Source of the DNA: Antarcticirhabdus aurantiaca
GTDB lineage: Bacteria > Pseudomonadota > Alphaproteobacteria > Rhizobiales > Rhizobiaceae
Direction: 5' to 3'
NCBI RefSeq assembly: GCF_009765365.1
Contig: NZ_VTOM01000005.1
Span: 124,001-188,000 of the forward strand
DNA: 64,000 bases
The notes under the pieces are model-generated. The model made no database searches. It was given only the letters and a program-made list of their open reading frames with translations, and was not told where the DNA came from. The position numbers and the translations under genes are program-made. Below, one piece after another: positions 44,843-59,213 of the stretch; positions within the stretch are counted from its first letter, which is position 1; the number at the start of each line of letters is the position of its first letter.

Positions 44843-46036
44843 TCACGCGCGCCCGAGCAGGGCGTCGACGAAGAGGCGCGTCGTGAAGAGCGGGGGCATC
44901 GGCGGGCGTAGTCGGGGCGGCGCCTCCAGCGCGCGCAGGACGGCTTCGGCGGCCGCGCCGGGATCGATCTCGGCCCAGCGCCCCATGGTCGGGGCGTAAA
45001 GGCCGGAGCGGTCGCGGATCGGCACCAGGCGGAAGGGGAGAGCGACGCTGTTCTCGTCCGTCAGGAACTCGGCCGGGCCGCTCCAGCGCGCCGCCGCCAC
45101 CGGCACGCCGCGCATGATCGCTTCGGCATGGGGCAGGCCGAAGCCTTCGGCGCGCGCGAGCGAGAGAAGGAGGTCGAGCCCGTCGATGAAGCCGATCGTC
45201 TCCGCCCGCGACGCCGCGGCCTCGGCGACCGCGATCCGGTCCGGCGCCGATCGCAGAAGCTCGGCCAGCGCGCGGGCGAGCGCCGGCTCCGCGCCGGCAT
45301 CCTTGATCTTCAGGCGGAACCCGACATCGTTCGAGGATGCGAGAAGGCGGCGGATCGTTTCGATCAGCGCCTCGACGTTCTTGCGGTCGCCGGAAGAAGC
45401 GACGTCGAGCACCGCGCCGACGAGGCGGCGCCCGTCCGGGCTCCGCGGCGGATCCTGCGGGACCGGGGGCAGGGGCTCGGCCAGCACGGGATGGCCGATC
45501 ACCCGCACCGGCCGGCCGGTCGCCCGGGCGATGCCGTCCGCCGCGAACCGCGTCGGCGCGGTCAGGACGTGGAAGAGCCGCGCCTGACGCTGCCAGAGGG
45601 CGGGAAGCGCTTCGGTTTCGCAGACCCAGCCGGCGGCGAGGCGCTTGCCCGCGCGGATCTCGCGCGGCACGGCGGCGAGCGCGTTGGCGCCGTTCGGCGG
45701 CACGGCGTAGACGAGAAGCGTGCCCGGCCCTTCGCGTGCCGCCGGAGCCTCGAAGACGGGCTCGGTCTCCGGCTGCGACAGGCGCGCGGTGATGTCGATC
45801 GCGGCGAACGGCACGCCGGCCTCGCGCAGCGCGTGGAGCGCGAGGCGCGCCGCCTGGCCGAGACCGGTCGGGGCGCGAAGCGCGCCGACGACGGTGATGG
45901 GAGCGGGCAGGACGGCCGGGTCGAGCTCGGCGGCGGGAACGGCGGGAACGAGCCGCTCGGTCAGGCGGGCGAAAAGGTCCTGCCGGAAGCCGCGCGGCAG
46001 GCGGCGCCAGGCGCTGCGGAGAAGCCGGGTGCTCAT
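44843..46036 (-). CDS. Glycosyltransferase family 4-like protein
   Basis: A 397-residue glycosyltransferase of GT-B fold. The N-terminal acceptor domain starts after a basic segment ([20 protein letters not shown]), with [20 protein letters not shown]. The C-terminal donor domain carries [20 protein letters not shown], whose Glu-containing ExFGxxxxE pattern binds the nucleotide sugar, and [16 protein letters not shown]. No membrane segments are visible. It overlaps mutL by ATGA and is therefore the last gene of the long glg-mutL array. It sits between mutL and the lipid A block, so a role in surface polysaccharide or LPS core synthesis is plausible but unproven. Confidence 0.8.
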   Translation of the reverse strand: MSTRLLRSAWRRLPRGFRQDLFARLTERLVPAVPAAELDPAVLPAPITVVGALRAPTGLGQAARLALHALREAGVPFAAIDITARLSQPETEPVFEAPAAREGPGTLLVYAVPPNGANALAAVPREIRAGKRLAAGWVCETEALPALWQRQARLFHVLTAPTRFAADGIARATGRPVRVIGHPVLAEPLPPVPQDPPRSPDGRRLVGAVLDVASSGDRKNVEALIETIRRLLASSNDVGFRLKIKDAGAEPALARALAELLRSAPDRIAVAEAAASRAETIGFIDGLDLLLSLARAEGFGLPHAEAIMRGVPVAAARWSGPAEFLTDENSVALPFRLVPIRDRSGLYAPTMGRWAEIDPGAAAEAVLRALEAPPRLRPPMPPLFTTRLFVDALLGRA

Positions 46037-47922
46037 CGCCGCGCGAACAGCTTCTCGATGTCGGCGAGCTTCAGCTCGATAAAGGTCGGCCGCCCGTGAT
46101 TGCAGGTGCCCGAGCCTGGGGTGTCCTCCATCTCGCGCAGCAGCGCGTTCATCTCCTCGGGGCGCAGCCGCCGGCCGGAGCGCACCGAGCCGTGGCAGGC
46201 GACGGTGGCCGCCACCCGGTCGATGCGGGTCGAGACGACATCCCCGGCCCGCTCATCGGCGAGGGCATCGGCGACGTCGCGCACGAGCCGCGCCGCGTCG
46301 ACCATTCCCAGGATCGCCGGCGTTTCGCGCACCAGGACGGCGCCCGGACCGAAGCGCTCGAGATGGAGGCCGAGCCGGGCGAGCGCGTCGCGCTCGGTCT
46401 CGACGCGCTCGGCATCCTCCGGGGCGAGGTCGACCACGTCGGGGATGAGCAGCCCCTGCGAGGGCAGCGGCCGACCGTGGATCGCCCGCTTCAGCGTCTC
46501 GTAGACGAGCCGCTCGTGGGCGGCGTGCGCGTCGACGATGACGATGCCGTCCTCGGTCTGCGAGACGATGTAGGTGTCGTGAATATGGGCCTTGGCCGCG
46601 CCGAGAGGATGGATGTCGGCCGCGGGCTCGGTCTCCGCGTCCTCCAGGGGCGGAGAGGGGATGAAGGGCGGGGGCGCCTCCTCGCCGAGACCGGCGGAGG
46701 CGAGGCCCGGCGCGGCATCCGCCCGCTCCGGCGGCCGGAAGGGCGAGGCGGCGAGCGGATCGGTGCCCCGGGCGTAAGCGGGCGCGGCGGAGCGGAAGGC
46801 CGGGGCGCCGGGCGCGAAGCCCGAGAAGCGCGGCTGGACGAAGGCGGGCTCGCGCGCCGCCGTGTCGTCGGAGGCGGGAGGAGGCGCGGTTGCGCGCATG
46901 CGGGCGAGCATGTCGCCGGCCGCCGTGCGGCTCGCCTTCAGCCCTTCGCGGGCGAGCGCTTGGCGGATCGCGCCGATCAGGAGGCCGCGGACGAGGCCGG
47001 GGTCGCGGAAGCGGACGTCGGCCTTCGCCGGGTGGACGTTGACGTCGACGAGGGCGGGGTCGAGCTCCAGGAAGAGGACGGCGACCGGGCAGCGGTCGCG
47101 GGGCATCGCGTCGCCATAGGCCGCGCGGAGCGCCGAAAGCACCATCTTGTCGCGCACCGGCCGGCCGTTGACGGTGACGAACTGGTGCAGCGCGTTGCCG
47201 CGCGAGAAGGTCGGCAGCCCCGCGAAGCCGCCGAGGCGCACGCCCTCGCGCTCCGCGTCGAGCTCGATCGAATCCGCCGCGAAGGCCTCTCCGACGATCG
47301 CGCCGATCCGCTCGATCGGCGAGGCGGCGGGAAGGATCGTCGGCGTCCTGTCCTCGCCGGCGATCTCGAAGCGGACCTGGGGCATCGCGACGGCGATGCG
47401 CTTGACCATCTCGGAGATGGCCGACCCTTCGGCGCGGTCGGTCTTCAGGAACTTCAGCCGGGCGGGCACGGCCTGGAAGAGGTCGCGCACCTCGACGGTG
47501 GTGCCCTTGGAGAGCGCGGCCGGCTTCACCGCACCGACGCGCCCGTTGGCGACGGTGATAGAGGCCGCCTCGCCCGCCCCGGCCCGGCGCGAGGTGAGCG
47601 TCAGGTGCGCCACCGAGCCGATCGAGGGCAGGGCCTCGCCGCGAAAGCCGAGCGTGCCGACGAGGGCGATGTCCTCGTCCGGCAGCTTCGAGGTGCAGTG
47701 GCGGCGGACCGCCAGCGGCAATTCGTCGGCCGGGATGCCGGAGCCGTCGTCGGACACGCGCATGAGCGTCTTGCCCCCGCCGGCGGTGACGATCTCGATG
47801 CGCGTCGCGCCCGCGTCGAGGGCGTTCTCGACCAGCTCCTTGGCGACGCTCGCCGGCCGCTCTACCACCTCGCCGGCGGCGATGCGGTCGATGGTCGTTT
47901 CGGAAAGCTGGCGGATCGGCAT
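46033..47922 (-). CDS. mutL: DNA mismatch repair protein MutL
   Basis: A 629-residue MutL. The GHKL ATPase domain shows [20 protein letters not shown] (residue 12 onward), [21 protein letters not shown] and [16 protein letters not shown] Pro/Ala-rich linker (about 335-440) leads to the C-terminal dimerisation domain with [15 protein letters not shown]. The endonuclease motif DQHAxxE(x)4E of MutL from non-methyl-directed bacteria is only partly matched ([12 protein letters not shown]), so nicking activity should not be assumed. MutL couples MutS mismatch recognition to repair. It starts 34 bases after glgX and likely shares its transcript. Confidence 0.94.
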   Translation of the reverse strand: MPIRQLSETTIDRIAAGEVVERPASVAKELVENALDAGATRIEIVTAGGGKTLMRVSDDGSGIPADELPLAVRRHCTSKLPDEDIALVGTLGFRGEALPSIGSVAHLTLTSRRAGAGEAASITVANGRVGAVKPAALSKGTTVEVRDLFQAVPARLKFLKTDRAEGSAISEMVKRIAVAMPQVRFEIAGEDRTPTILPAASPIERIGAIVGEAFAADSIELDAEREGVRLGGFAGLPTFSRGNALHQFVTVNGRPVRDKMVLSALRAAYGDAMPRDRCPVAVLFLELDPALVDVNVHPAKADVRFRDPGLVRGLLIGAIRQALAREGLKASRTAAGDMLARMRATAPPPASDDTAAREPAFVQPRFSGFAPGAPAFRSAAPAYARGTDPLAASPFRPPERADAAPGLASAGLGEEAPPPFIPSPPLEDAETEPAADIHPLGAAKAHIHDTYIVSQTEDGIVIVDAHAAHERLVYETLKRAIHGRPLPSQGLLIPDVVDLAPEDAERVETERDALARLGLHLERFGPGAVLVRETPAILGMVDAARLVRDVADALADERAGDVVSTRIDRVAATVACHGSVRSGRRLRPEEMNALLREMEDTPGSGTCNHGRPTFIELKLADIEKLFARR

Positions 47923-47956
47923 GGATGCTTTCGGCCTCGGGCTGTCTCGCCCCTAC

Positions 47957-50023
47957 TTAAGGGATCCCGTCCGCCGGCTCCACCACCTCCGCCGTCACGA
48001 CGAAGACCGAGCGCGCCTTGACGACGAGGCCGTGCGCCGGATCGAGCGGGCGCGGCAACAGGTCGGGGCAGTCGGATTGGAGAGCGAGGACGAGGCGCTC
48101 GCCTGGCGCGGCCGGCGGCAGGGCGATGGCGGCGTCCTTCATGCCCGCGTTGAAGGCGAGGAGAAGGCGGGCCGGCCGGCCGTCCGCACCGGGGGCGGCG
48201 AACTGGAGGACGAGGAGGCGGCGCTCCGGATCGTTCCAGTCGTCGGCTTCCATCGCCGAGCCGTCCGCGCGCAGCCAGGACACGTCGGGCACGTCGGTGC
48301 CGGGCAGTGGCCGGCCGCTCGGAAAGGCGTCGAGGCGCAGCGCCGGATGGCTGCGGCGGAGCGCCGACAGGGCCGCGACGAAGCGGATCAGAGCCTCGTC
48401 GGCCGCGTCCCAATCGAGCCAGGTCGTCGCGTTGTCCTGCGCATAGGCGTTGTTGTTGCCGTTCTGCGTGCGGCCGAACTCGTCGCCGGCCACCAACATC
48501 GGCGTGCCGCGGGAGAGGAACAGGGTCGCGAGGAGGGCGCGCAGGTCCCGCCCGCGCGCGGCGAGAATCGCGGGATCGTCCGTCGGCCCTTCGACGCCGT
48601 TGTTCCAGGAATGGTTCTCGCCGTGGCCGTCGCGGTTTCCCTCGCCGTTCGCCTCGTTGTGCTTGGTCTCGTAGGCGACGATGTCGGCGAGGCTGAAGCC
48701 GTCATGGGCGGCGACGAAGTTGACGCCGACCGACGGCGCGCGGTTGAAGCGGTCGAAAAGGTCCGGCGAGCCGCAGAGGCGGGTGGCGAGCGCTCCGACG
48801 CGGCCGCTCTCGCCGCGCCAGAAGCGCCGCACGTCGTCGCGGAAGCGGTCCTGCCATTCGAGGAAGGGCGGGCGGAACTCGCCGATGCGGTAGCCGCCGG
48901 GGCCGACGTCCCAGGGCTCGGCGACGTGGATGCGGTCCTTCAGGACGGGATCGGCGGCGATGGCCGCGAGGAGCGGCGCGTCCGGCCGAAAGCCGTGATC
49001 GTCGCGGCCGAGCACCGTGCCGAGATCGTAGCGGAAGCCGTCGATGCCGCCGACCTCGACCCAGGTGCGTAAGCATTCCAGGAACAGCGCGACGACGGGC
49101 GCACGGTCGCAGGCGAAGGTGTTCCCCGTTCCGGTGTCGTTGACGAGCGTGCCGGGCTGCCCTTCCGCGTGGCGGTAGTAGAGCGCGTTGTCGAGGCCGC
49201 GATAGGCGAGCGTCGGCCCTTCCACCGGCCCTTCGCCGGAATGGTTGAGGACGACGTCGAGAAGGACGCGGAGCCCGCGCGCGTGCAGCGCTTCCACGCT
49301 CCGGCGGATCTCCGGCCAGCCGCCGGGCGCGAGGCGCGGATCGGGCGCCATGTGGGCGATCGGGTTGTAGCCCCAGGCGTTGCAAAGACCGAGGCAAACG
49401 AGATGCGCCTCGTCGATCCAGCCGGCAAGCGGCATCAGCTCGACGCTCCCGACGCCGATCCGGACGAGGTGATCGAGAACGGCTGGCTCGGCGAGCGCCG
49501 CGACCGTGCCGCGGACTCGTTCCGGCACGCTCGCGTGGCGCATGGAAAAGGCGCGCACGCTCGTCTCGTAGGTGAGGCCGGGCGGCGCGAAGGGGAGGGG
49601 CGCGGCCGTCCGGTCGAGCTTCGCGACGACGGCGCGCGGCACGACCGCGGCGCTGTCGAGGCCGGCTTGCCGTGGGGCGGTCAGGACGGGATCGAAGCGG
49701 TAGGGACGGTCGAGCGCGACGGCGTAGGGATCGACGAGGAGCTTCGACGGATCGAAGCGGTGGCCGGCCTCGGGCGCCCAGGGACCTTCGGCGCGCAGGC
49801 CGTAGCGCGCGCCCTCGGCAAGGCCCGGCACGAAGCCGAAATGCGTGTCGCCTTGCCGCGCCAGCGGCAGGCGAGCGATCTCGCGCTCGCCGCTCCCGTC
49901 GAAGAGGCAGAGGAGGACGCGGGCCGCGTTGCCGGAATGAACGGCGAAGGACACGCCGTCCGCCGCGACGTTCGCGCCGAGCCGCGCCGGCGCGCCGCGC
50001 TCGGCGGTGATCGAGAACCCCAT
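47957..50023 (-). CDS. glgX: Glycogen debranching enzyme GlgX
   Basis: A 688-residue GH13 isoamylase-type enzyme. An N-terminal CBM48 module (ARLGANVAADGVSFAVHSGN) is followed by the TIM barrel. Catalytic regions visible are DVVLNHSGEG, GFRYDLGTVLGRDD (nucleophile Asp), AEPWDVGPGGYRIGEF (acid Glu) and VAAHDGFSLADIVAYETKHN. It cleaves alpha-1,6 branches of limit dextrin left by phosphorylase. Its presence implies branched glucan in the cell even though glgB is not in this cluster. It starts 17 bases after pgm. Confidence 0.93.
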   Translation of the reverse strand: MGFSITAERGAPARLGANVAADGVSFAVHSGNAARVLLCLFDGSGEREIARLPLARQGDTHFGFVPGLAEGARYGLRAEGPWAPEAGHRFDPSKLLVDPYAVALDRPYRFDPVLTAPRQAGLDSAAVVPRAVVAKLDRTAAPLPFAPPGLTYETSVRAFSMRHASVPERVRGTVAALAEPAVLDHLVRIGVGSVELMPLAGWIDEAHLVCLGLCNAWGYNPIAHMAPDPRLAPGGWPEIRRSVEALHARGLRVLLDVVLNHSGEGPVEGPTLAYRGLDNALYYRHAEGQPGTLVNDTGTGNTFACDRAPVVALFLECLRTWVEVGGIDGFRYDLGTVLGRDDHGFRPDAPLLAAIAADPVLKDRIHVAEPWDVGPGGYRIGEFRPPFLEWQDRFRDDVRRFWRGESGRVGALATRLCGSPDLFDRFNRAPSVGVNFVAAHDGFSLADIVAYETKHNEANGEGNRDGHGENHSWNNGVEGPTDDPAILAARGRDLRALLATLFLSRGTPMLVAGDEFGRTQNGNNNAYAQDNATTWLDWDAADEALIRFVAALSALRRSHPALRLDAFPSGRPLPGTDVPDVSWLRADGSAMEADDWNDPERRLLVLQFAAPGADGRPARLLLAFNAGMKDAAIALPPAAPGERLVLALQSDCPDLLPRPLDPAHGLVVKARSVFVVTAEVVEPADGIP

Positions 50024-50040
50024 CGACGAGTCCGCCGCCG

Positions 50041-54397
<4,357 letters not shown>

Positions 54398-54541
54398 CGT
54401 GTTCCTCCAGTCGGCGCCCTGCGGCGCTCTCGTCCCCTGGCGCGGCACCACCTGTCGGCGACGAACCCAGCGCAGGGATCAAGCTAGCGTGAGGCCACCC
54501 GCGCCGCCAGCGAGGCGAGGGGGCTTTTCGCCGGAATTTTC

Positions 54542-54578
54542 AACGAAAGAAGCTGCGACCGGTCTCGGCCGCAGCTTC
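54542..54578 (-). terminator. Hairpin downstream of glgP
   Basis: GAAGCTGCG (54549-54557) pairs perfectly with CGCAGCTTC (54570-54578), with a partly paired 12-base centre. On the minus strand the stem is followed by TTTCGTTG. It sits 25 bases after the glgP stop and separates pgi-glgP from glgC-glgA-pgm-glgX, so the downstream genes probably need their own promoter within 54398-54548. I could not pick one with confidence. Confidence 0.65.
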
Positions 54579-54602
54579 CGGTGGTCCTGAGCCGGGCGAC
54601 GA

Positions 54603-57113
54603 TCAGGCGTCGGTGCCGGTGCGCCAGATGTCGGCCGCGTATTCGCGAATCGAGCGGTCGGAGGAGAACCAGCTCATGCGCGCCGTGTTGAGGATCGCCT
54701 TGCGGTTCCATTCGGCCGGGTCGGCCCAGAGCGCGTCCGCGCGGCGCTGGGTGTCCCAGTAGCTTTGGAAGTCGGCGGCGATCATCCACCAGTCGTTGTT
54801 GTAGAGGTTGCCGACGAGGCCGTTGTAGCGGTTCGGCTCGTCGGGCGAGAAGACGCCCGAGGAGATGGCGTGCAGCGCGTCGCGCAGCAGCGGCAGGCCC
54901 TCGATCACCGAGCGCCCGCTATGGCCCTCGCGGCGGCGCTGGGCGACCTCCGAGGCGGTGAGGCCGAAGATGAAGATGTTCTCCTCGCCGATGTGGTCGC
55001 GCATCTCGACGTTGGCGCCGTCGAGCGTCCCGATGGTGAGCGCGCCGTTGAGGGCGAACTTCATGTTGCCGGTACCCGAAGCCTCGAGCCCCGCCGTCGA
55101 GATCTGCTCGGAAATGTCGGCCGCCGGCATGATGATCTCGGCGAGGCTGACATTGTAGTTCGGAATGAACACCACCTTCAGGAGGTCGCGCACCGCCGGG
55201 TCGGAATTGATCACCCGCGCCACGTCGTTGGCGAGGTGGATGATCTCCTTGGCCTGGAGGTAGGAGGGCGCCGCCTTGCCGGCGAAGACCTTGACGCGCG
55301 GCGTCCAGTTCGTGGCCGGCTGCGAGCGGATCTGGTCGTAGAGCGCGACGGCCTCGATGATGTTGAGGAACTGGCGCTTGTATTCGTGGATGCGCTTGAC
55401 CTGGATGTCGAAGAGCGCGTCGGGATCGACGGAGATCGCGAGGCGTTCGGAGATGACGTCGGCGAGGCGCGCCTTGTTCTCGCGCTTCACCGCCGCGAAG
55501 CGGTCGCGGAAGCCCGCGTCCGTGGCGAAGCGCTCGACGTCCCGGATCTTGGAGATGTCGTCGAGGAAGCCCTCGCCGATGGTTTCCTTCAGGAGCGAGG
55601 TCAGGCCGGGATTGGCCTCCATCAGCCAGCGGCGCGGGGTGACGCCGTTGGTCTTGTTCTGAATGCGGTCGGGGTAGAGCTCGTGCAGGGCGTGGAACAC
55701 CGTTTCCTTCATGAGGTCGGTGTGCAGCGCCGAGACGCCGTTGACGGCGTGGCTCCCGACGAAGGCGAGCTGACCCATGCGCACGCGCCGGCCGTTGTTC
55801 TCGTCGATCAGCGAGATCGCCGCGATCCGGCCGCCGTCGAAGCCCTTGCTTTCCATCGCCTGGCGGATGACGGCGGCGTTGATCGCGTAGATGATCTGCA
55901 TCTGGCGCGGCAGGAGCCGCTCGAAGAGGTGGATCGGCCAGTGCTCCAGCGCTTCGGGCAGGAGCGTGTGGTTGGTGTAGGAGAAGGTCTGGCGGGTGAT
56001 CTCCCAGGCCTCGTCCCATTCCATGCCGTGGACGTCGACGAGGAGGCGCATCAGCTCGGCGACCGATACCGCGGGATGGGTGTCGTTGAGCTGGATCGAG
56101 ACCTTGTCGTGGAGGTTCGAAAGCGACTCGTTGGTCTCGAGGTGCCGGCGGATGATGTCCTGGAGCGAGGCGGAGGAGAAGAAGAACTCCTGGCGCAGCC
56201 GCAGCTCCTGACCGGCCTGATGCGAATCGGCGGGGTAGAGGACGCGGGTGATCGCCTCGGCCTTGTTGGACTCCACGAGCGCGCCGATGTGGTCGCCCGA
56301 GTTGAAGGCGTCGAGAAGGATCGGGTCGAGCGCCTGCGCGCTCCACAGCCGGAGCGTGTTGACGTGGGCACCGCGCCAGCCGACGATCGGCGTGTCGTAG
56401 GCGACGGCCAGCACGCGCTCGGCCGGGCGCCAGAGCTGGCGCGGCGGCTTGCCGGGCTCGCCGACGACGCTCGTCACCTTGCCGCCGAAGCCGATCTCGT
56501 AGGAGCGCTCGCGCCGCTCGAACTCCCAGGGGTTGCCGTGGAGGAGCCAGTTCTCCGGCAGCTCGACCTGCGCGCCGTCGGCGATCTCCTGGCGGAAGAA
56601 GCCGTGGACGTAGCGGATGCCGTAGCCGAAGCCGGGCACGCCGACCGAGGCCATGGATTCCATGAAGCAGGCGGCGAGGCGCCCGAGGCCGCCGTTTCCG
56701 AGGGCGGCGTCCGGCTCCAGGAGCTCGATCATGTCGAGATCGACGTTGTAGCGCTTCAGCGCCTCGGCGACCTGGGTCGTCAGGTTCAGGTTGTTGATCG
56801 CGTCGCGCAGGAGGCGGCCGATCAGGAACTCCATCGACAGGTAGGCGACCTGCTTGCCACCGCTCGCCGCCCGCGCGTCCTCGGCTTCGAGCCAGTGGTC
56901 GATGATGCGGTCCCGCACGGTCAGGGTGACGGCGCGCAGCCAGTCGTACTTGCGCGCGCGCGCCGGGCTCTTGCCGATGGAGTAGGTGAGCTTCTCGACG
57001 ATCTCCTCGGCGAGCGCGTCGACGTCGTAGCTCCGACGCGAGGCGGAGGCGTCGTGGGGGAGGGGAGCGGCGGCATCCGGATCGGGACGCTGCGCGGTCA
57101 TGCTGGCGCTCAT
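54603..57113 (-). CDS. glgP: Glycogen phosphorylase GlgP
   Basis: An 836-residue GT35 phosphorylase. The PLP-binding signature is [20 protein letters not shown], whose Lys carries the cofactor. Also present are [50 protein letters not shown] and [12 protein letters not shown]. It releases glucose-1-phosphate from the non-reducing ends of glycogen. The N-terminal 30 residues are an unconserved Pro/Ala stretch. ATG 57113 overlaps the pgi stop by ATGA, so the two genes are coupled. A hairpin follows. Confidence 0.96.
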   Translation of the reverse strand: MSASMTAQRPDPDAAAPLPHDASASRRSYDVDALAEEIVEKLTYSIGKSPARARKYDWLRAVTLTVRDRIIDHWLEAEDARAASGGKQVAYLSMEFLIGRLLRDAINNLNLTTQVAEALKRYNVDLDMIELLEPDAALGNGGLGRLAACFMESMASVGVPGFGYGIRYVHGFFRQEIADGAQVELPENWLLHGNPWEFERRERSYEIGFGGKVTSVVGEPGKPPRQLWRPAERVLAVAYDTPIVGWRGAHVNTLRLWSAQALDPILLDAFNSGDHIGALVESNKAEAITRVLYPADSHQAGQELRLRQEFFFSSASLQDIIRRHLETNESLSNLHDKVSIQLNDTHPAVSVAELMRLLVDVHGMEWDEAWEITRQTFSYTNHTLLPEALEHWPIHLFERLLPRQMQIIYAINAAVIRQAMESKGFDGGRIAAISLIDENNGRRVRMGQLAFVGSHAVNGVSALHTDLMKETVFHALHELYPDRIQNKTNGVTPRRWLMEANPGLTSLLKETIGEGFLDDISKIRDVERFATDAGFRDRFAAVKRENKARLADVISERLAISVDPDALFDIQVKRIHEYKRQFLNIIEAVALYDQIRSQPATNWTPRVKVFAGKAAPSYLQAKEIIHLANDVARVINSDPAVRDLLKVVFIPNYNVSLAEIIMPAADISEQISTAGLEASGTGNMKFALNGALTIGTLDGANVEMRDHIGEENIFIFGLTASEVAQRRREGHSGRSVIEGLPLLRDALHAISSGVFSPDEPNRYNGLVGNLYNNDWWMIAADFQSYWDTQRRADALWADPAEWNRKAILNTARMSWFSSDRSIREYAADIWRTGTDA

Positions 57114-58726
57114 GGAGTGGTCCTCATGGTCTTGATGGCCTGGAGGAGGCCGCGGGTGGACGCGTCCTTCGCGCCGTCGTCGCCCTCCCCGGCGACGAGC
57201 GGCACGAGCTGGCTCGCGAGTTCCTTGCCGAGTTCGACGCCCCATTGGTCGAAGGCGTTGATCCCGAAGAGCTGGGCCTCGACGAAGACGCGGTGCTCGT
57301 AGAGCGCGACGAGGCGCCCGAGGGTCGCGGGATCGAGGAGGCGGTAGAGGATGGTGATCGACGGCTTGTTGCCGGCGAAGGCGCGGAAGGGCGCGATGCG
57401 GGCGGCGTCCTCTTCGGAGCGCCCGGCATCGAGGAGTTGCGTCTTCGCCTCCTCGACCGTGCGGCCCTTCATCAGGGCCTCGCTCTGCGCCAGGCAGTTG
57501 GCGAGGAGGAGGTCCTGGTGCGCCTGGAGCGAAGGCTCGTGCGAGCGCGCGCCGACGATGAACTCGACGGGCACGACGTCGGTGCCCTGGTGGAGGAGCT
57601 GGAAGAAGGCGTGCTGCCCGTTGGTGCCGGGCTCGCCCCACACGACGGGGCCGGACACGGACACGGGCCGGCCCTCGGTGTCCACCGACTTGCCGTTCGA
57701 TTCCATGTCGAGCTGTTGGAGATAGGCCGGCAGGCGGGCGAGGCGCTGGTCGTAGGGGATGACGGCGCGGGTGGGATAGCCGCGCACGGCCCGGTGCCAC
57801 CAGCCGACGAGCCCGAGAAGAACGGGCAGGTTGGTTTCCAGCGGCGCGTCGGCGAAGTGCCGGTCCATCTCGCGCGCGCCGGCCAGCATCGCCCGGAAGT
57901 TGGCGGGGCCGACCGCGATCATGATCGGCAGGCCGATCGCCGACCAGAGCGAGTAGCGGCCGCCCACCCAGTCCCAGAAGCCGAAGGCGCGGCTTTCCTC
58001 GATGCCGAAGGCGGCGACCTTGTCGAGGGCCGTCGAGACCGCGCAGAAATGCGCGCCGACCGCGCTTTCCCCGAGCGAGCCGGCGATCCAGGCGCGGGCC
58101 GTGCCGGCATTGGTCATCGTCTCGATGGTCGTGAAGGTCTTCGACGCGACGATGAACAGCGTGCGGGCGGGGTCGAGCTCCTTCAGCGTGTCGGCGATGT
58201 GGGCGCTGTCGACGTTGGACACGTAATGGAGGCGCGGGCCGTCGTGGTAGGGCGCGAGCGCGAGCGTCGCCATGGCGGGGCCGAGGTCGGATCCGCCGAT
58301 GCCGATGTTGACGACGTCGGTGAAGGGACGCCCGTCGCTCGCCGCGACGGCGCCGGTGCGCACGCCTTCGGCGAAGGCGGTCATCGCCTTGAGGACGCCC
58401 TCCACCTCGTCGCCGACCGGGCGGCCGGCGGCGTCCTTGTAGCCGTCCTCGATGCGCCCGCGCAGGGCGACGTGAAGAACGGCGCGGTTCTCGCTCTCGT
58501 TGATCGGGCGCCCCGCGAACATGGCGTCGCGGCGCGCCTCGATGCGCTTGTCGCGGGCATGGGCGATGAGGGCGGCGAGATCCTCGCTCGACACGGCGCA
58601 TTTCGACAGGTCGAGCAGCATGTCGCCGAGATGGCGGCTGAAGCGCCCGAATCGGCCGGGATCGTCCTGAAGGAGAGTGCGGAGGTCGCGCGGTGCGGCG
58701 GCCGGAAACGTGGAAGTATCGGTCAA
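57110..58726 (-). CDS. pgi: Glucose-6-phosphate isomerase
   Basis: A 538-residue phosphoglucose isomerase. Signatures include [53 protein letters not shown] (catalytic Glu and His) and the C-terminal [13 protein letters not shown]. It interconverts glucose-6-phosphate and fructose-6-phosphate, feeding the glycogen genes downstream. No ATG or GTG precedes the conserved region in frame; TTG at 58726 gives (M)[14 protein letters not shown] and is the only sensible start, with no strong ribosome site. A promoter candidate lies about 90 bases upstream. Confidence 0.95.
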   Translation of the reverse strand: MTDTSTFPAAAPRDLRTLLQDDPGRFGRFSRHLGDMLLDLSKCAVSSEDLAALIAHARDKRIEARRDAMFAGRPINESENRAVLHVALRGRIEDGYKDAAGRPVGDEVEGVLKAMTAFAEGVRTGAVAASDGRPFTDVVNIGIGGSDLGPAMATLALAPYHDGPRLHYVSNVDSAHIADTLKELDPARTLFIVASKTFTTIETMTNAGTARAWIAGSLGESAVGAHFCAVSTALDKVAAFGIEESRAFGFWDWVGGRYSLWSAIGLPIMIAVGPANFRAMLAGAREMDRHFADAPLETNLPVLLGLVGWWHRAVRGYPTRAVIPYDQRLARLPAYLQQLDMESNGKSVDTEGRPVSVSGPVVWGEPGTNGQHAFFQLLHQGTDVVPVEFIVGARSHEPSLQAHQDLLLANCLAQSEALMKGRTVEEAKTQLLDAGRSEEDAARIAPFRAFAGNKPSITILYRLLDPATLGRLVALYEHRVFVEAQLFGINAFDQWGVELGKELASQLVPLVAGEGDDGAKDASTRGLLQAIKTMRTTP

Positions 58727-58811
58727 GCTTCGACGGTGCCCCTCAAGCGACCGACCAAGGCTCTGGGCACTGAGCCCGCCCCGGCGGGTCCGAACGCGGT
58801 CAAGAATGGCA

Positions 58812-58839
58812 GCTATATGTTAAGAGCGGAAGTCGGCAA
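58812..58839 (-). promoter_or_regulatory. Promoter candidate for pgi-glgP
   Basis: On the minus strand TTGCCG (58839-58834), a 16-base spacer and TATAGC (58817-58812) form a fair housekeeping-type promoter. The region is the most AT-rich in this part of the window. Transcription from it would give a leader of about 80 bases containing a GC-rich hairpin around 58774-58790 before the TTG start of pgi. Confidence 0.5.
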
Positions 58840-58912
58840 GAACCTGCCGGTGCCGGGCGCGGATCGATTTCGCTCCTAACGGTTTCGATAAGATTGATAT
58901 GATCCGAGGTGC

Positions 58913-59143
58913 TCAGGTTCCCATACGGGCGAGCCGGGCGATCTCGGCATCGAGCGATTCGCCGAGGCGGGCGGCCTCGGGATCGCCAGTGCTGTCGGCC
59001 GCGACGCGCCGCTTCCATTCGGCGAGGATCTCGCGCTTCTCGTCGCCGCCGAGGCGCTTGTCGCCCGACACCGCCTCGACCGTGTCGAAGACGCCGTGCT
59101 TCGGATGGTCGAACCGGGCGAACTTCAGGCTTTCGGTATCCAT
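58913..59143 (-). CDS. Small conserved-looking hypothetical protein
   Basis: A 76-residue soluble, charged protein: SLKFARFDHPKHGVFDTVEA, then LGGDEKREILAEWKRRVAAD and EAARLGESLDAEIARLARMG. The second half looks like an amphipathic helical pair. ATG 59143 has GGGGAG seven bases upstream, a good ribosome site, which together with normal composition supports real coding. I do not recognise the family with certainty. It lies between tamB and pgi, on the same strand as both. Confidence 0.65.
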   Translation of the reverse strand: MDTESLKFARFDHPKHGVFDTVEAVSGDKRLGGDEKREILAEWKRRVAADSTGDPEAARLGESLDAEIARLARMGT

Positions 59144-59213
59144 GACGCCACTCCCCGCTGGTGGATCGAGTCCAAGCAACGGAGAGCGGCGCGGATGGTT
59201 CATCCCGGGCTCG

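Noticed and set aside
54765..57302. An 845-codon open frame antisense to glgP
   Set aside because: Composition is that of an antisense shadow, and GlgP on the other strand has every family signature.
57245..58879. A 544-codon open frame antisense to pgi
   Set aside because: Same GC effect; the sense strand encodes an unmistakable Pgi.
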